Source: a virus
Length of the DNA: 40,887 bases
IMG/VR virus record: IMGVR_UViG_3300045241_000165
Coordinates: 1-40,887 of that record
Strand: one strand, 5' to 3'
Both the position numbers and the translations under genes were made by a program. This document shows, in pieces, positions 8,827 to 15,689 of this stretch. The notes beneath the pieces were generated by a model. The model did no database searches, was not told the DNA's origin, and worked only from the letters and a program-made list of their open reading frames with translations. Every line of letters begins with the position of its first letter. The stretch's first letter is position 1.

Positions 8827-9078
8827 ATGCATACGCCACTGTACCGCCGCATCGGATCAGCCCTGATCATCTTTCCGGGCATCTTCGTCATTCCGCTCGC
8901 CATCGGGTGGTTCTTTGGCGAGGCCTTCGGCTATGAGGTCCACACGCTCGTGCCCGGCAGCTTCGCCGTGGCGTGCCTCACCGGGGGCATCGCGTTCGGG
9001 GCGATGGTCGGCTGGTTCGCTGGACGTGCTGCCATGGAAATGCGCAACACCGATCAACCAGGTCCAGAGAACGCGTAG
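8827..9078 (+). CDS. Moron: 83-aa two-TM membrane protein
   Basis: The only gene on the plus strand within the structural block. Start ATG at 8827 (GAAGGG about 10 nt upstream); an open frame extends further upstream, but that stretch covers the operator-like sites and is not protein-like. Two hydrophobic segments are visible: GSALIIFPGIFVIPLAIGWF (about residues 10-29) and an FAVACLTGGIAFGAMVGWFA segment (about 46-65). An own promoter, opposite direction and insertion between terminase and prim-pol genes are the hallmarks of a lysogenic-conversion moron. Its last 25 bp overlap the 3' end of the large terminase gene (9054). Possible roles are superinfection exclusion or envelope modification; nothing in the sequence decides between them. 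Confidence 0.75.
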   Translation: MHTPLYRRIGSALIIFPGIFVIPLAIGWFFGEAFGYEVHTLVPGSFAVACLTGGIAFGAMVGWFAGRAAMEMRNTDQPGPENA

Positions 9079-10475
9079 CTCGTGCGCCGCGGCGCGGAGT
9101 CCAGCGACGCCCCCGACCACGCCAGCGCCAGGGCGATCACCGTGTCGTCGTGCATGCCCTCCGGCGCCGCGTAGCGGACCATGCCCGTCTGCGTCACGCT
9201 CGTCTCGAACGCCTGCAGCTCGCCCTTCTGCGTTACGTCGTCGAGCAGCGTGAGCTCGCCCTGCTCGAGCGCCAGGCTCAGCGCCTGGATGACGCCAGCC
9301 TTGCTGGCGTTGGTCGCCGTCCACGGCATGACCGGCAGCGCCGGCCGCCAGTCGCCGGTGAGCGTGTAGTAGCCGCTCTGCAGGCGGCTGATGACGGGCC
9401 CGCCCATGGCGTTCGCTTCGGCCACGATGAGCCGCGGTTTGTACGCCTTGACCCAGCGGTGCAGCCGCTCGGTCTGAAACTCCCAGTCGATCTGGTTGAA
9501 GCGATCCATCGCCACCTGCTCGCGGGTCGAGGCATTGATGATGCTAAAGACGGAAAAGTCCAGGTCGCGCGCCCAGTCGACGCCGATGACGTACTGGTCA
9601 TAGCGTTGCGGTGCCTGGGGTTTGAGGCGAGCCACGGCGTCGAGTCCGCGGAAGACGCCAGCTCCCTCAATCACCAGGAACCTGGCCTCGTATTCCTGCG
9701 CGAACTCGCGCTCAGTGAGGTCGTGCCGCGCTGATTCGATCTCCTGCGGGGCGATGTACGGATTGACCGACGTCGGCATCTGCCACGACGCCCACTCGGG
9801 CTCGAGCGCGTCCTGGCCGCGCTGAAAAAGGCGGTGAAAATCGTTCAGGCCGCGCGGCGTGGAGTTGAACCACGCATCGCCCTGGTAGTCGGTCAGCGTC
9901 GGGCGGATGGCCTGGGCCCAGGTATCGCTGAGCCGCGGCACCATCGCCGCCTCGTCGAGCACCACGCGTGCGTACTTGCGGCCGCGGGCGGGGTCGCCGC
10001 TGTCCATCGACCAGCACTCGATCGTGCCGCCGCTGCCCAGTTCGAGACGGTGCTGCTGCTCGCTCTTGGCCACGGTCTGATCCGTCAGCACGAGCTTGAG
10101 CTCCCGAAAAAACTCCTCGAGCAGCTTGTACGTCGGCGCGAAGTAGCCGCCGGGCTGGCCGGCCATGGCCGTCTCGGCGAGCAGGCGCTGCGCCAGCGTG
10201 GTTTTCCCGGTGCGCCGGCCGAGGGCCAGGACGTTGAAGCGCCGCCGCTCATCAAAGATCTGCTGCTGTGCCGGGTGGAGCGTTGGTAGCGTCGGCTGCC
10301 TCGAGCGCTGGCTGCTCGACGGGTCGGAATCCTGCGAGAAGTCGAATGAGCGTGTCCCGTTCGGTCCCCAGTAGCGCGGCAAGGTCTCCGGCGGACTGCC
10401 CCTGAACGTAGGAAGTGGAGGCGGTCGCTTGAAGCTGAGCGCGAATCGTCGTGATGTGCTCGGCGACGAGGTCAA
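9054..10475 (-). CDS. Terminase large subunit (ATPase/nuclease)
   Basis: Packaging motor. In the longest frame (473 aa): Walker A GRRTGKTT (86-93), Walker B VVLDEAA (171-177), RNase H-like nuclease with Asp300 (VIGVDWARDLD), a conserved VAEANAMG segment (351-358) and a final HDDTVIALAL motif. The start is uncertain. TTG 10475 has GGAGG 9 nt upstream but lies 224 bp inside the small-subunit gene and adds about 65 Ser/Pro-rich residues unlike a terminase. Another TTG is at 10382. No ATG or GTG precedes the Walker A motif. The recognisable domain begins at LPTLHPAQQQIFDERRRF, exactly where the small-subunit frame stops at CTT TGA, so a +1 frameshift is an alternative. Confidence 0.9.
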   Translation of the reverse strand: MTSSPSTSRRFALSFKRPPPLPTFRGSPPETLPRYWGPNGTRSFDFSQDSDPSSSQRSRQPTLPTLHPAQQQIFDERRRFNVLALGRRTGKTTLAQRLLAETAMAGQPGGYFAPTYKLLEEFFRELKLVLTDQTVAKSEQQHRLELGSGGTIECWSMDSGDPARGRKYARVVLDEAAMVPRLSDTWAQAIRPTLTDYQGDAWFNSTPRGLNDFHRLFQRGQDALEPEWASWQMPTSVNPYIAPQEIESARHDLTEREFAQEYEARFLVIEGAGVFRGLDAVARLKPQAPQRYDQYVIGVDWARDLDFSVFSIINASTREQVAMDRFNQIDWEFQTERLHRWVKAYKPRLIVAEANAMGGPVISRLQSGYYTLTGDWRPALPVMPWTATNASKAGVIQALSLALEQGELTLLDDVTQKGELQAFETSVTQTGMVRYAAPEGMHDDTVIALALAWSGASLDSAPRRTSYAFSGPG

Positions 10476-10674
10476 AGATCATTGCCTCCAAGGCTTCGGG
10501 AGTCCGGGCGTTCCCGCGCGTGGTTGCAACCGTTGCATCCGCGGCAGCCCAGCGCGAGACGAGGCTCTTGTCGAGCTTGAAGCGCGCAGCGACTTCCGCT
10601 ACGGAGGCGCCGGCAATGATCGCGGCGACGACCTGGGCGCGCAGCTCGGGGGGATGGGCAACGCCGCGGGGCAC
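10252..10674 (-). CDS. Terminase small subunit
   Basis: Recognises viral DNA and hands it to the large subunit. 140 aa: an N-terminal helix-turn-helix of the HTH_23/transposase-like type (ELRAQVVAAIIAGAS, then VAARFKLDKSLVSRW, about residues 10-43), a helical oligomerisation region, and a C-terminal Pro/Ala tail. GTG start directly after the preceding stop with no gap. Position immediately before the large subunit supports the call. It ends in GAT CTT TGA, a context noted for +1 slippage. Confidence 0.75.
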   Translation of the reverse strand: MPRGVAHPPELRAQVVAAIIAGASVAEVAARFKLDKSLVSRWAAADATVATTRGNARTPEALEAMIFDLVAEHITTIRAQLQATASTSYVQGQSAGDLAALLGTERDTLIRLLAGFRPVEQPALEAADATNAPPGTAADL

Positions 10675-10833
10675 TCACGCTCCCCACAGCTCGCGAGCGG
10701 TATAGACGACGACCATCAGGGCCGAGCCGAACAGCATCCCGAGGACGAACGTGAAGCACATCCAGAAGCGCAGCGTGCGGGTGAAGACGCTCGTACGCAG
10801 CAGCATGTAGTCGCAGTCTTCGGCGTCAGCCAT
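10675..10833 (-). CDS. 52-aa single-TM protein
   Basis: Short N-terminal acidic segment (MADAEDCDYM) and one hydrophobic span with FWMCFTFVLGMLFGSALMVVV (split here as FWMCFTFVLG and MLFGSALMVVV). The ATG at 10833 overlaps the end of the 74-aa gene; the stop abuts the small terminase GTG. Unknown function; an inner-membrane peptide. Confidence 0.6.
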   Translation of the reverse strand: MADAEDCDYMLLRTSVFTRTLRFWMCFTFVLGMLFGSALMVVVYTARELWGA

Positions 10834-11050
10834 GCACCACTCGGGTATGCCGAGCGCCGAGGTCCGGGTCGAGTCGGGTGAGCCACTCCACCGGAACGCC
10901 GGCCAGGTCGGCCCACGACTCGTCGATGACCGAGCTGCGGCCGGTGCCGAGGTCGTCGGCCCAGCGGGCAATGACGGCGATGGCCAGGAACCGCTCCGGC
11001 CGGTCGAGGCCTTGTCGCAGCGCCTGAGCGAGATGCAGCGAGTAGCTCAC
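10826..11050 (-). CDS. 74-aa hypothetical protein
   Basis: GTG start in a GTGA overlap with the initiator gene. Helical, with ALRQGLDRPERFLAIAVIARWADD and VPVEWLTRLD segments, suggesting a small winged-helix or alpha domain. No family is recognised. Linked to the replication initiator by translational coupling. Confidence 0.65.
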   Translation of the reverse strand: MSYSLHLAQALRQGLDRPERFLAIAVIARWADDLGTGRSSVIDESWADLAGVPVEWLTRLDPDLGARHTRVVHG

Positions 11051-12093
11051 GCCTCGCTCCGCGGCTGCAGGCCAATCCGCGCAACTTCCGCGGCGATTTG
11101 CTCCGGAGTCGGCCGTTCACGCTCCATCCGCTCGAGCTCGGCGCGCACCTCCGGCGGCACGCTTTCGGGCGGTTCGAAGAGGCGCTGAAAACCGCGCCCG
11201 GCGCGGCGTCTGGGCGGGGCCTGGATTGGCTCGCTCAGGACGAGCTCGCAGGGGTGCTCGTCGAACTCATCGACGAACATGGACCGTTCGCAGCGGGGAC
11301 AGCGCACCTTGAGCAGCGTCACTTCGCCCTGGCCGTCGGGGGTGCCCTGGAACTGGCCTGGGGCGACCTCCTCCCAGGTCGGGGGCGGGGGCTCGGCAAG
11401 AGCCCGCGGGTTGGTGCCGAGCGCTCTGGGATTCGTGCCGAGAACGCGTGGGTTCGTCCCCAGCTCACGTGGTGTGGGTTTACGAGCGGACGCGGTGCCC
11501 GTAGGGCCTTGAGCGTCCGCGTCGGCGTTGAGGGATCTAGGGTCCGGTAGGTCCGGGACACAGGGGCTAGGGCCCCCTGTGTCCGGTTGGTGTGGTCCGG
11601 TGTGGTCGTCAGGCGCGCGCGCGAGATGTCCGGCCCCATGTCCTGCGGACACGACGCCATGTCCTGCGGACAACCCCCCGGACAATGGGGCCTTGTCCGG
11701 GCTAGAACGTGCGGACTGTCCGCCGCTGGAGGCACGGACTGTCCGTTTGCGCTGCGCGTCTTTGTCCAGACGTTGCAGCCGTCGAATGGCATACACGTCC
11801 CAGTCGTGGACGACATACGCGCCGTCCACTCCGGAGGGTGCCTCCAGAAAACCGACCTGCAGCAATCCACTCCAGAACCGGTCCGCGGCGCCATGCCACT
11901 CGCAGTAGGCGACCACCTGCGGAAAGAACTCCGGCCGGATCACTCCACTGGGTGCGTACTCCAGCGTCCACCACCACAAATCATGGAGGTGACCCACAAC
12001 GCAGGTTTTACGGTCCGCCCAGGTCGCCGCGAGCGTCACCGTCTTCGGATGGTCCTTGAGCCCACGGTGGGACTCGATCCAGTCGAACGCCAC
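11047..12093 (-). CDS. Replication initiator/helicase-loader-like protein (DnaD/O type)
   Basis: 348 aa, GTG start behind a GAGGAG sequence. Residues 1-105 (FDWIESHRGLKDHPKT, GHLHDLWWWTLEYAPSG, YVVHDWDVY) resemble the winged-helix N-terminal domain of phage replisome-organiser/DnaD-like proteins that bind the origin. Residues about 106-250 are low complexity, with SAGHG repeats and a 7-aa repeat (ALGTNPR x3-4). The C-terminal part carries a zinc-finger-like CPRC-x11-HPC. The linker DNA contains an array of GTCC/GGAC palindromes (11639-11746), as lambda O carries its iterons inside its own gene. With no helicase gene in the genome, it probably recruits the host replicative helicase. Confidence 0.7.
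   Translation of the reverse strand: MAFDWIESHRGLKDHPKTVTLAATWADRKTCVVGHLHDLWWWTLEYAPSGVIRPEFFPQVVAYCEWHGAADRFWSGLLQVGFLEAPSGVDGAYVVHDWDVYAIRRLQRLDKDAQRKRTVRASSGGQSARSSPDKAPLSGGLSAGHGVVSAGHGAGHLARAPDDHTGPHQPDTGGPSPCVPDLPDPRSLNADADAQGPTGTASARKPTPRELGTNPRVLGTNPRALGTNPRALAEPPPPTWEEVAPGQFQGTPDGQGEVTLLKVRCPRCERSMFVDEFDEHPCELVLSEPIQAPPRRRAGRGFQRLFEPPESVPPEVRAELERMERERPTPEQIAAEVARIGLQPRSEA
11388..11463. repeat. 21-bp tandem repeat in the initiator gene
   Basis: Three to four degenerate 21-bp units (GTGCCGAG at 11414 and 11435, GTCCCCAG at 11456) encode the heptapeptide repeat ALGTNPR between the origin-like array and the zinc-finger-like C-terminus. Confidence 0.7.
11639..11746. other. Palindrome array inside the initiator gene: candidate replication origin
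   Basis: Five perfect dyads in 108 bp: TGTCC-TGC-GGACA at 11639-11651 and again at 11660-11672 (21-bp spacing); CCCGGACAA/TTGTCCGGG at 11677-11685/11693-11701; GCGGACTGTCCGC at 11711-11723; ACGGACTGTCCGT at 11734-11746. More GTCCGG copies lie at 11542-11600 and 11627-11633. It lies in the linker-coding part of the initiator gene. Confidence 0.6.
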
Positions 12094-12104
12094 GCTCTCC
12101 TCGC

Positions 12105-12932
12105 TTAGCCAGCCGCGCGCAGTATGTCGAACGCCTCACCCAGCAGCCGCTTGGCCAACGCCACCCGGTCGGCGTACACCTCCTCGAGCGCGCGCTCGGC
12201 GTTCGGCATGCTGAATCGCAGCGCCAGCCGCGCGTCGTCGCCCACGGATGCGCGCAGCTTCACTTTCAATTCGTAGACAACGGGCTTGCCCAGCTCATCG
12301 ACATGTCCTTTCAGAATGGGTACGCGGATGGTGATCTCCGACGGGAGGTCCACCGTCCCGCCACGCGCGCTGATGCCCTTCTCGTCGACGTACGTGACCC
12401 CGGTCGATCCGTCGGGCCGCAGCTCGGTCTGCGCGCTCTTGTTGACCGTGGTCCGCAGCGTGCGGAGCATGGTCATCAATTCGGCTGCGGAGGGCTCCAC
12501 GATGTCCGCGCCGCGGTCCTCGAGCGCCTCGATCGCCATCCGCTGCGGCTTTCCGCGGCCGTCCGCCAGCGCCGACCAGCCCGCAAACTCCGGCGCCTGG
12601 ACGAACGGCATCACCGCGATCCACTGCGCCCGCGCCGGCTCGTGGGCCGTGTGGTAGTCCAGCACCGAGCGCAGTCCACCCGCGTTCCATGTCACCAGCG
12701 GCGGGTACTCGGGCAGCGGACAGAACCGCAACACGTACGCGGCCCAGCTCTCGACGTCGCCGAAGCACTCGGTGGTGCGGATGGGCCCGATGTGGTTGTC
12801 GATCTCCCACGGCTTCAGGACCTGCACCAGGTCCTTGTGCACCCACAGCGCGCCGCTCTTGTCGTCGCGGACCGAGGCGTCGACCTGGACCGCGTAGTCG
12901 TTGTCGTCTTCGCTGGGCAGCGTGACTGCCAT
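12105..12932 (-). CDS. DUF2303 (YfdQ-like) protein
   Basis: 275 aa, ATG overlapping the preceding stop. Family features: LRSVLDYH, the W-x-ALADG-x-Gln-x2-A-x-E/D segment, IEALEDRGADIVEPSAAELM (split as IEALEDRGAD and IVEPSAAELM), and a C-terminal beta region with PILKG. DUF2303 proteins are common in phage and prophage early regions next to recombination genes; their molecular role is not established. Here it lies between the initiator and a small conserved protein, in the same unit as RecT/Bet. Confidence 0.8.
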   Translation of the reverse strand: MAVTLPSEDDNDYAVQVDASVRDDKSGALWVHKDLVQVLKPWEIDNHIGPIRTTECFGDVESWAAYVLRFCPLPEYPPLVTWNAGGLRSVLDYHTAHEPARAQWIAVMPFVQAPEFAGWSALADGRGKPQRMAIEALEDRGADIVEPSAAELMTMLRTLRTTVNKSAQTELRPDGSTGVTYVDEKGISARGGTVDLPSEITIRVPILKGHVDELGKPVVYELKVKLRASVGDDARLALRFSMPNAERALEEVYADRVALAKRLLGEAFDILRAAG

Positions 12933-13285
12933 CAGTTCGCCTCTCTCACAGCCTGCGGGTCATCCGACGGCTTGCGAACCTTTGCGTCCTCCTCCACCAC
13001 GCGGAAGTCCATCTGCTCCTGGCGCGGATCGCGGCGGTGGAACTCGCCCTCGTCGATGAACAGGATGGCGCCGCGCGGGTCTCGCTTTGGCGGCGTGCGC
13101 TTGATCTCTTCATTGACGATCACCGACGGTTCGCCAGGCGAGGCCTGCTCCAGTTTGAGGGTGAGCGTCACCGTGCCCTTGCGACCGGTGTTGATGACAT
13201 CCTCAGCGACGTCGATCATCGCCTCGCACAACTCGTCGAATAACTGGCCGCGCGCCAGCGTCTGCAGTGTCCCGAGCGCATCCAT
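12932..13285 (-). CDS. 117-aa conserved early phage protein
   Basis: ATG at 13285 with AGGAG 10 nt upstream; a longer open frame upstream overlaps the neighbouring gene and is not protein-like. Features: FDELCEAMIDVAEDVINTG, then KGTVTLTLKLEQ, RTPPKRDPRGAILFIDEGEF and RDPRQEQMDF. This pattern (helix, beta strands, PRQ near the end) recurs in phage early regions immediately upstream of DUF2303 genes, as here. Function unknown. Confidence 0.75.
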   Translation of the reverse strand: MDALGTLQTLARGQLFDELCEAMIDVAEDVINTGRKGTVTLTLKLEQASPGEPSVIVNEEIKRTPPKRDPRGAILFIDEGEFHRRDPRQEQMDFRVVEEDAKVRKPSDDPQAVREAN

Positions 13286-13289
13286 TGGC

Positions 13290-13553
13290 TCAGGTCTCCT
13301 CTCGTCTCGGTCTGTCTCGACAGGTGCGCCAGTGACTCGTGCCAGTCCTGGTGCCGTCGGGCTTGATGTCAAACGGACAGCGCCGGTTGTTGGCGCGTGT
13401 GAAGCCCCACCAGATCGGCGCCCCACAGCCCGTCTGGGCGCAGCGTCGCGCGGGTGCCGCACTGGCCAGCAGGATCTGCTGCGCGTCATCGGGGTAGATG
13501 CGCCACGCGTACTCGCGCTCCGTCTCGCCCTCAAGCGCTGGCGGCCGCGGCAT
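13290..13553 (-). CDS. 87-aa zinc-binding-like protein
   Basis: The ATG at 13553 overlaps the methyltransferase stop (TGATG); a GTG one codon upstream is possible. Cysteines CAQTGC and RRCPFD with a C-terminal HWRTC suggest one zinc site around IWWGFTRANN, a pattern seen in many small phage proteins. Unknown function. Confidence 0.65.
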   Translation of the reverse strand: MPRPPALEGETEREYAWRIYPDDAQQILLASAAPARRCAQTGCGAPIWWGFTRANNRRCPFDIKPDGTRTGTSHWRTCRDRPRREET

Positions 13554-15256
13554 CACGCCACCTCCGCGGATTGAGTCACCTCGACGGTGAAACCTCCGTC
13601 GCGTCGAATCCGGTCAGCGGCCATGGCGACGTACTCGGGCTTCAGTTCGATGCCGACGGAATCACGTCCCAACCGCGCGGCCACCATGTTGGTGGTCCCA
13701 GCACCGGCGAACGGATCCAGCACCAGGTCACCCGGGCGCGAGCCCGCGAGGATGCAGCGCCGTGGCACCTCGGTCGGGAATACCGCGAAGTGCGCCTCCG
13801 GGAACGGCTCCGGCGCCAGCAGCCAGACGTTGCGCATATTGCGCCTCTCCACAAGCTCCGACACGGATTGGTGGAAGCTAGGATTCGCTTTCACGCCGTC
13901 GCCGCGGTCGCCCTGTTTGCCATCGAGACTGACGGGCCCGGACCCGGTGCGCGCGTGCGTATTGGAGTCCGCAGTACTCTCAGCGACGGCATCCTGGTCG
14001 TAAAAATAGTCACGTGACTTCGACAGGAGCAGCACCGGCTCCCACGCCGACGTCGGCCGATCGTCCACGCTCTCTGGCATGGGCGCCCGCTTGCACCAGG
14101 CGATCGTCGACCGCCAGTACCAGCCCTCCGCCTGCAACGCCATCGCCACCAGCCACGGAATCGGCACCAGGTCCTTCGGCTTGTAGCCACCCGGCACCAG
14201 GCGCGGGCGATCAGCGAGCTCGCCGCGACGACCATACTCGTAGGCCGGTGAGTGCCCATGGAATCCCTGCCGCGCGACCTGGTCGCTGAGACCGCTCCAG
14301 CCAGTCGGACCTTTGCCGGAGCCCGCGTAGCTGAAACCGATGTTCAGCCACAGCGTGCCGTCGGCCTTCAGGACTCGCCAGACCTCGCGGAACACCTCGA
14401 CGATGTGCTCCACGTAGAGGTGGGGCGTCGGTTCACTACCGAGCTCGCCACACCACGCGCCACACCCACATAGGCTTCCCATCGTGCCGGCGTGCGGCCG
14501 TTTGATCGCCTGGCGAATCGCCGCGGATGAACTGCTGAGCCCGCTGGTGGCGATGCTGCGTTCCCCGTTGCCGCCCGGGCTCCAGACGTACGGCACCGCA
14601 TCCCAGGTGTGCGTATGAACACTGTCACCGCCCCAGACCTGGGGGGCTGTGCCGTAGGCGCGCAGACCCCAGTAGGGCACCGACGTAACGCATGTCTGCA
14701 CCGACGCCGGCTCGAGCTGCGCTAGGCCTCCCCGCACGTCCATCTGCAGCAGTTGGACGCGCGACGGTCTGGCGAGCCCATTGTCGTGAGGCATCGGAAT
14801 CGGCTGCCTGGCGCGCTGGTGGTCCGCGGCAAGCCGCAGCGCCGCGGAGGTCGTGATCTCCTGACCGCGCTGCTTGGTTTCCGCGAGATGATCCTCAAAC
14901 AGTCGCTCGGGAATCGACGCCACCGCCTGATAACGGTGCGATTGCGAGCGACTCAGCCCCAGCTCTTCGAGCGTCGGCGCCGGCTGTAGCGGCTCGCGAC
15001 GGCCGTAGCGGTTGCCTTCATGGCGGGGCAGCTCCCGCAGCAGCTCGCCCGCGCGGCGCTCGGCGCGGAGCTTGATTTCGGCGGCATGGTTCTGGGCCTC
15101 GAGGCCCAGCTGCGCCTCTCGGGCGTACACGCGAGCGGCTTCGGCCATGTCACGGATGTTTTTCACCTCGTCGACGGACCGCGCCGCGGCGAGCAATTGC
15201 ACCGCGTCCTCCAGGCGGCGCAGCGGCGCAGGTTCGGCCGGCGACAGTTCGATCAC
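13553..15256 (-). CDS. DNA methyltransferase (beta class) with N-terminal DNA-binding-like domain
   Basis: 567 aa from a GTG in a GTGA overlap at 15256. The C-terminal two thirds is an S-adenosylmethionine-dependent amino-methyltransferase: catalytic motif IV TSVPYWGLRAYG (191-202) precedes SAM-binding motif I DPFAGAGTT (514-522), the order of beta-class N4-cytosine/N6-adenine enzymes. The usual second residue of the motif is Pro; here it is Val (SVPYW for SPPYW). Residues 10-135 (ARSVDEVKNIRDMAEAARVY, EIKLRAERRAGELL, LEELGLSRSQSHRYQ) match a ParB/KorB-like module usually found as a separate phage gene. Likely protects phage DNA from restriction or marks the origin. Confidence 0.85.
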   Translation of the reverse strand: MIELSPAEPAPLRRLEDAVQLLAAARSVDEVKNIRDMAEAARVYAREAQLGLEAQNHAAEIKLRAERRAGELLRELPRHEGNRYGRREPLQPAPTLEELGLSRSQSHRYQAVASIPERLFEDHLAETKQRGQEITTSAALRLAADHQRARQPIPMPHDNGLARPSRVQLLQMDVRGGLAQLEPASVQTCVTSVPYWGLRAYGTAPQVWGGDSVHTHTWDAVPYVWSPGGNGERSIATSGLSSSSAAIRQAIKRPHAGTMGSLCGCGAWCGELGSEPTPHLYVEHIVEVFREVWRVLKADGTLWLNIGFSYAGSGKGPTGWSGLSDQVARQGFHGHSPAYEYGRRGELADRPRLVPGGYKPKDLVPIPWLVAMALQAEGWYWRSTIAWCKRAPMPESVDDRPTSAWEPVLLLSKSRDYFYDQDAVAESTADSNTHARTGSGPVSLDGKQGDRGDGVKANPSFHQSVSELVERRNMRNVWLLAPEPFPEAHFAVFPTEVPRRCILAGSRPGDLVLDPFAGAGTTNMVAARLGRDSVGIELKPEYVAMAADRIRRDGGFTVEVTQSAEVA

Positions 15257-15486
15257 TGGCGATGCATGCTCGTGTAGAACTCCGGCACGGTCTGGGTGAG
15301 CTGCTGCGCATTGAAGGATTGCGCGCCCGCCACCCCTGGCAGGACCTGCGTCGTCATGCCAAGGTTGTGCTGCTGCAGCTGTGCGAATGGATCCACCCAA
15401 AGGGCAGTCCGCGCCAGCTCTGCATGCAGCGCCGCCTCCACCTTCTCTTTTGGAAAGGGTGCATCGGCAGTGGCGGGCGCGCTCAC
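15253..15486 (-). CDS. 77-aa hypothetical early protein
   Basis: GTG start in a GTGA overlap with the 68-aa gene. Pro/Ala-rich N-terminus, then FPKEKVEAALHAELART and a Gln-rich C-terminus. No family is recognised; supported by the coupled operon structure. Confidence 0.6.
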   Translation of the reverse strand: MSAPATADAPFPKEKVEAALHAELARTALWVDPFAQLQQHNLGMTTQVLPGVAGAQSFNAQQLTQTVPEFYTSMHRQ

Positions 15487-15689
15487 GCGAAAGGGCGCAC
15501 GAGGACCTCGAGCCGTGAGCGGTCGACCTCCTTCAATTCGCCGTCGGAGTCCAGCACCGCGCTGATCGCCGCGGACTGGGCGTCGCGGGCGATCACGGCC
15601 TTCGGCCCAAAAATCAGCTCCTGGCCGATGCCATCCTCGGCGGCCTTCTTCGTCGGATTCTGCAGGATCGCGACTTCGAACAACGGCAT
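15483..15689 (-). CDS. 68-aa conserved early phage protein
   Basis: MPLFEVAILQNPTKKAAEDG at the start and RLEVLVRPF at the end, with FGPKAVIARD in the middle. This small beta-rich protein is seen in many phage early regions; its role is unknown. The ATG overlaps the RecT/Bet stop. Confidence 0.75.
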   Translation of the reverse strand: MPLFEVAILQNPTKKAAEDGIGQELIFGPKAVIARDAQSAAISAVLDSDGELKEVDRSRLEVLVRPFA

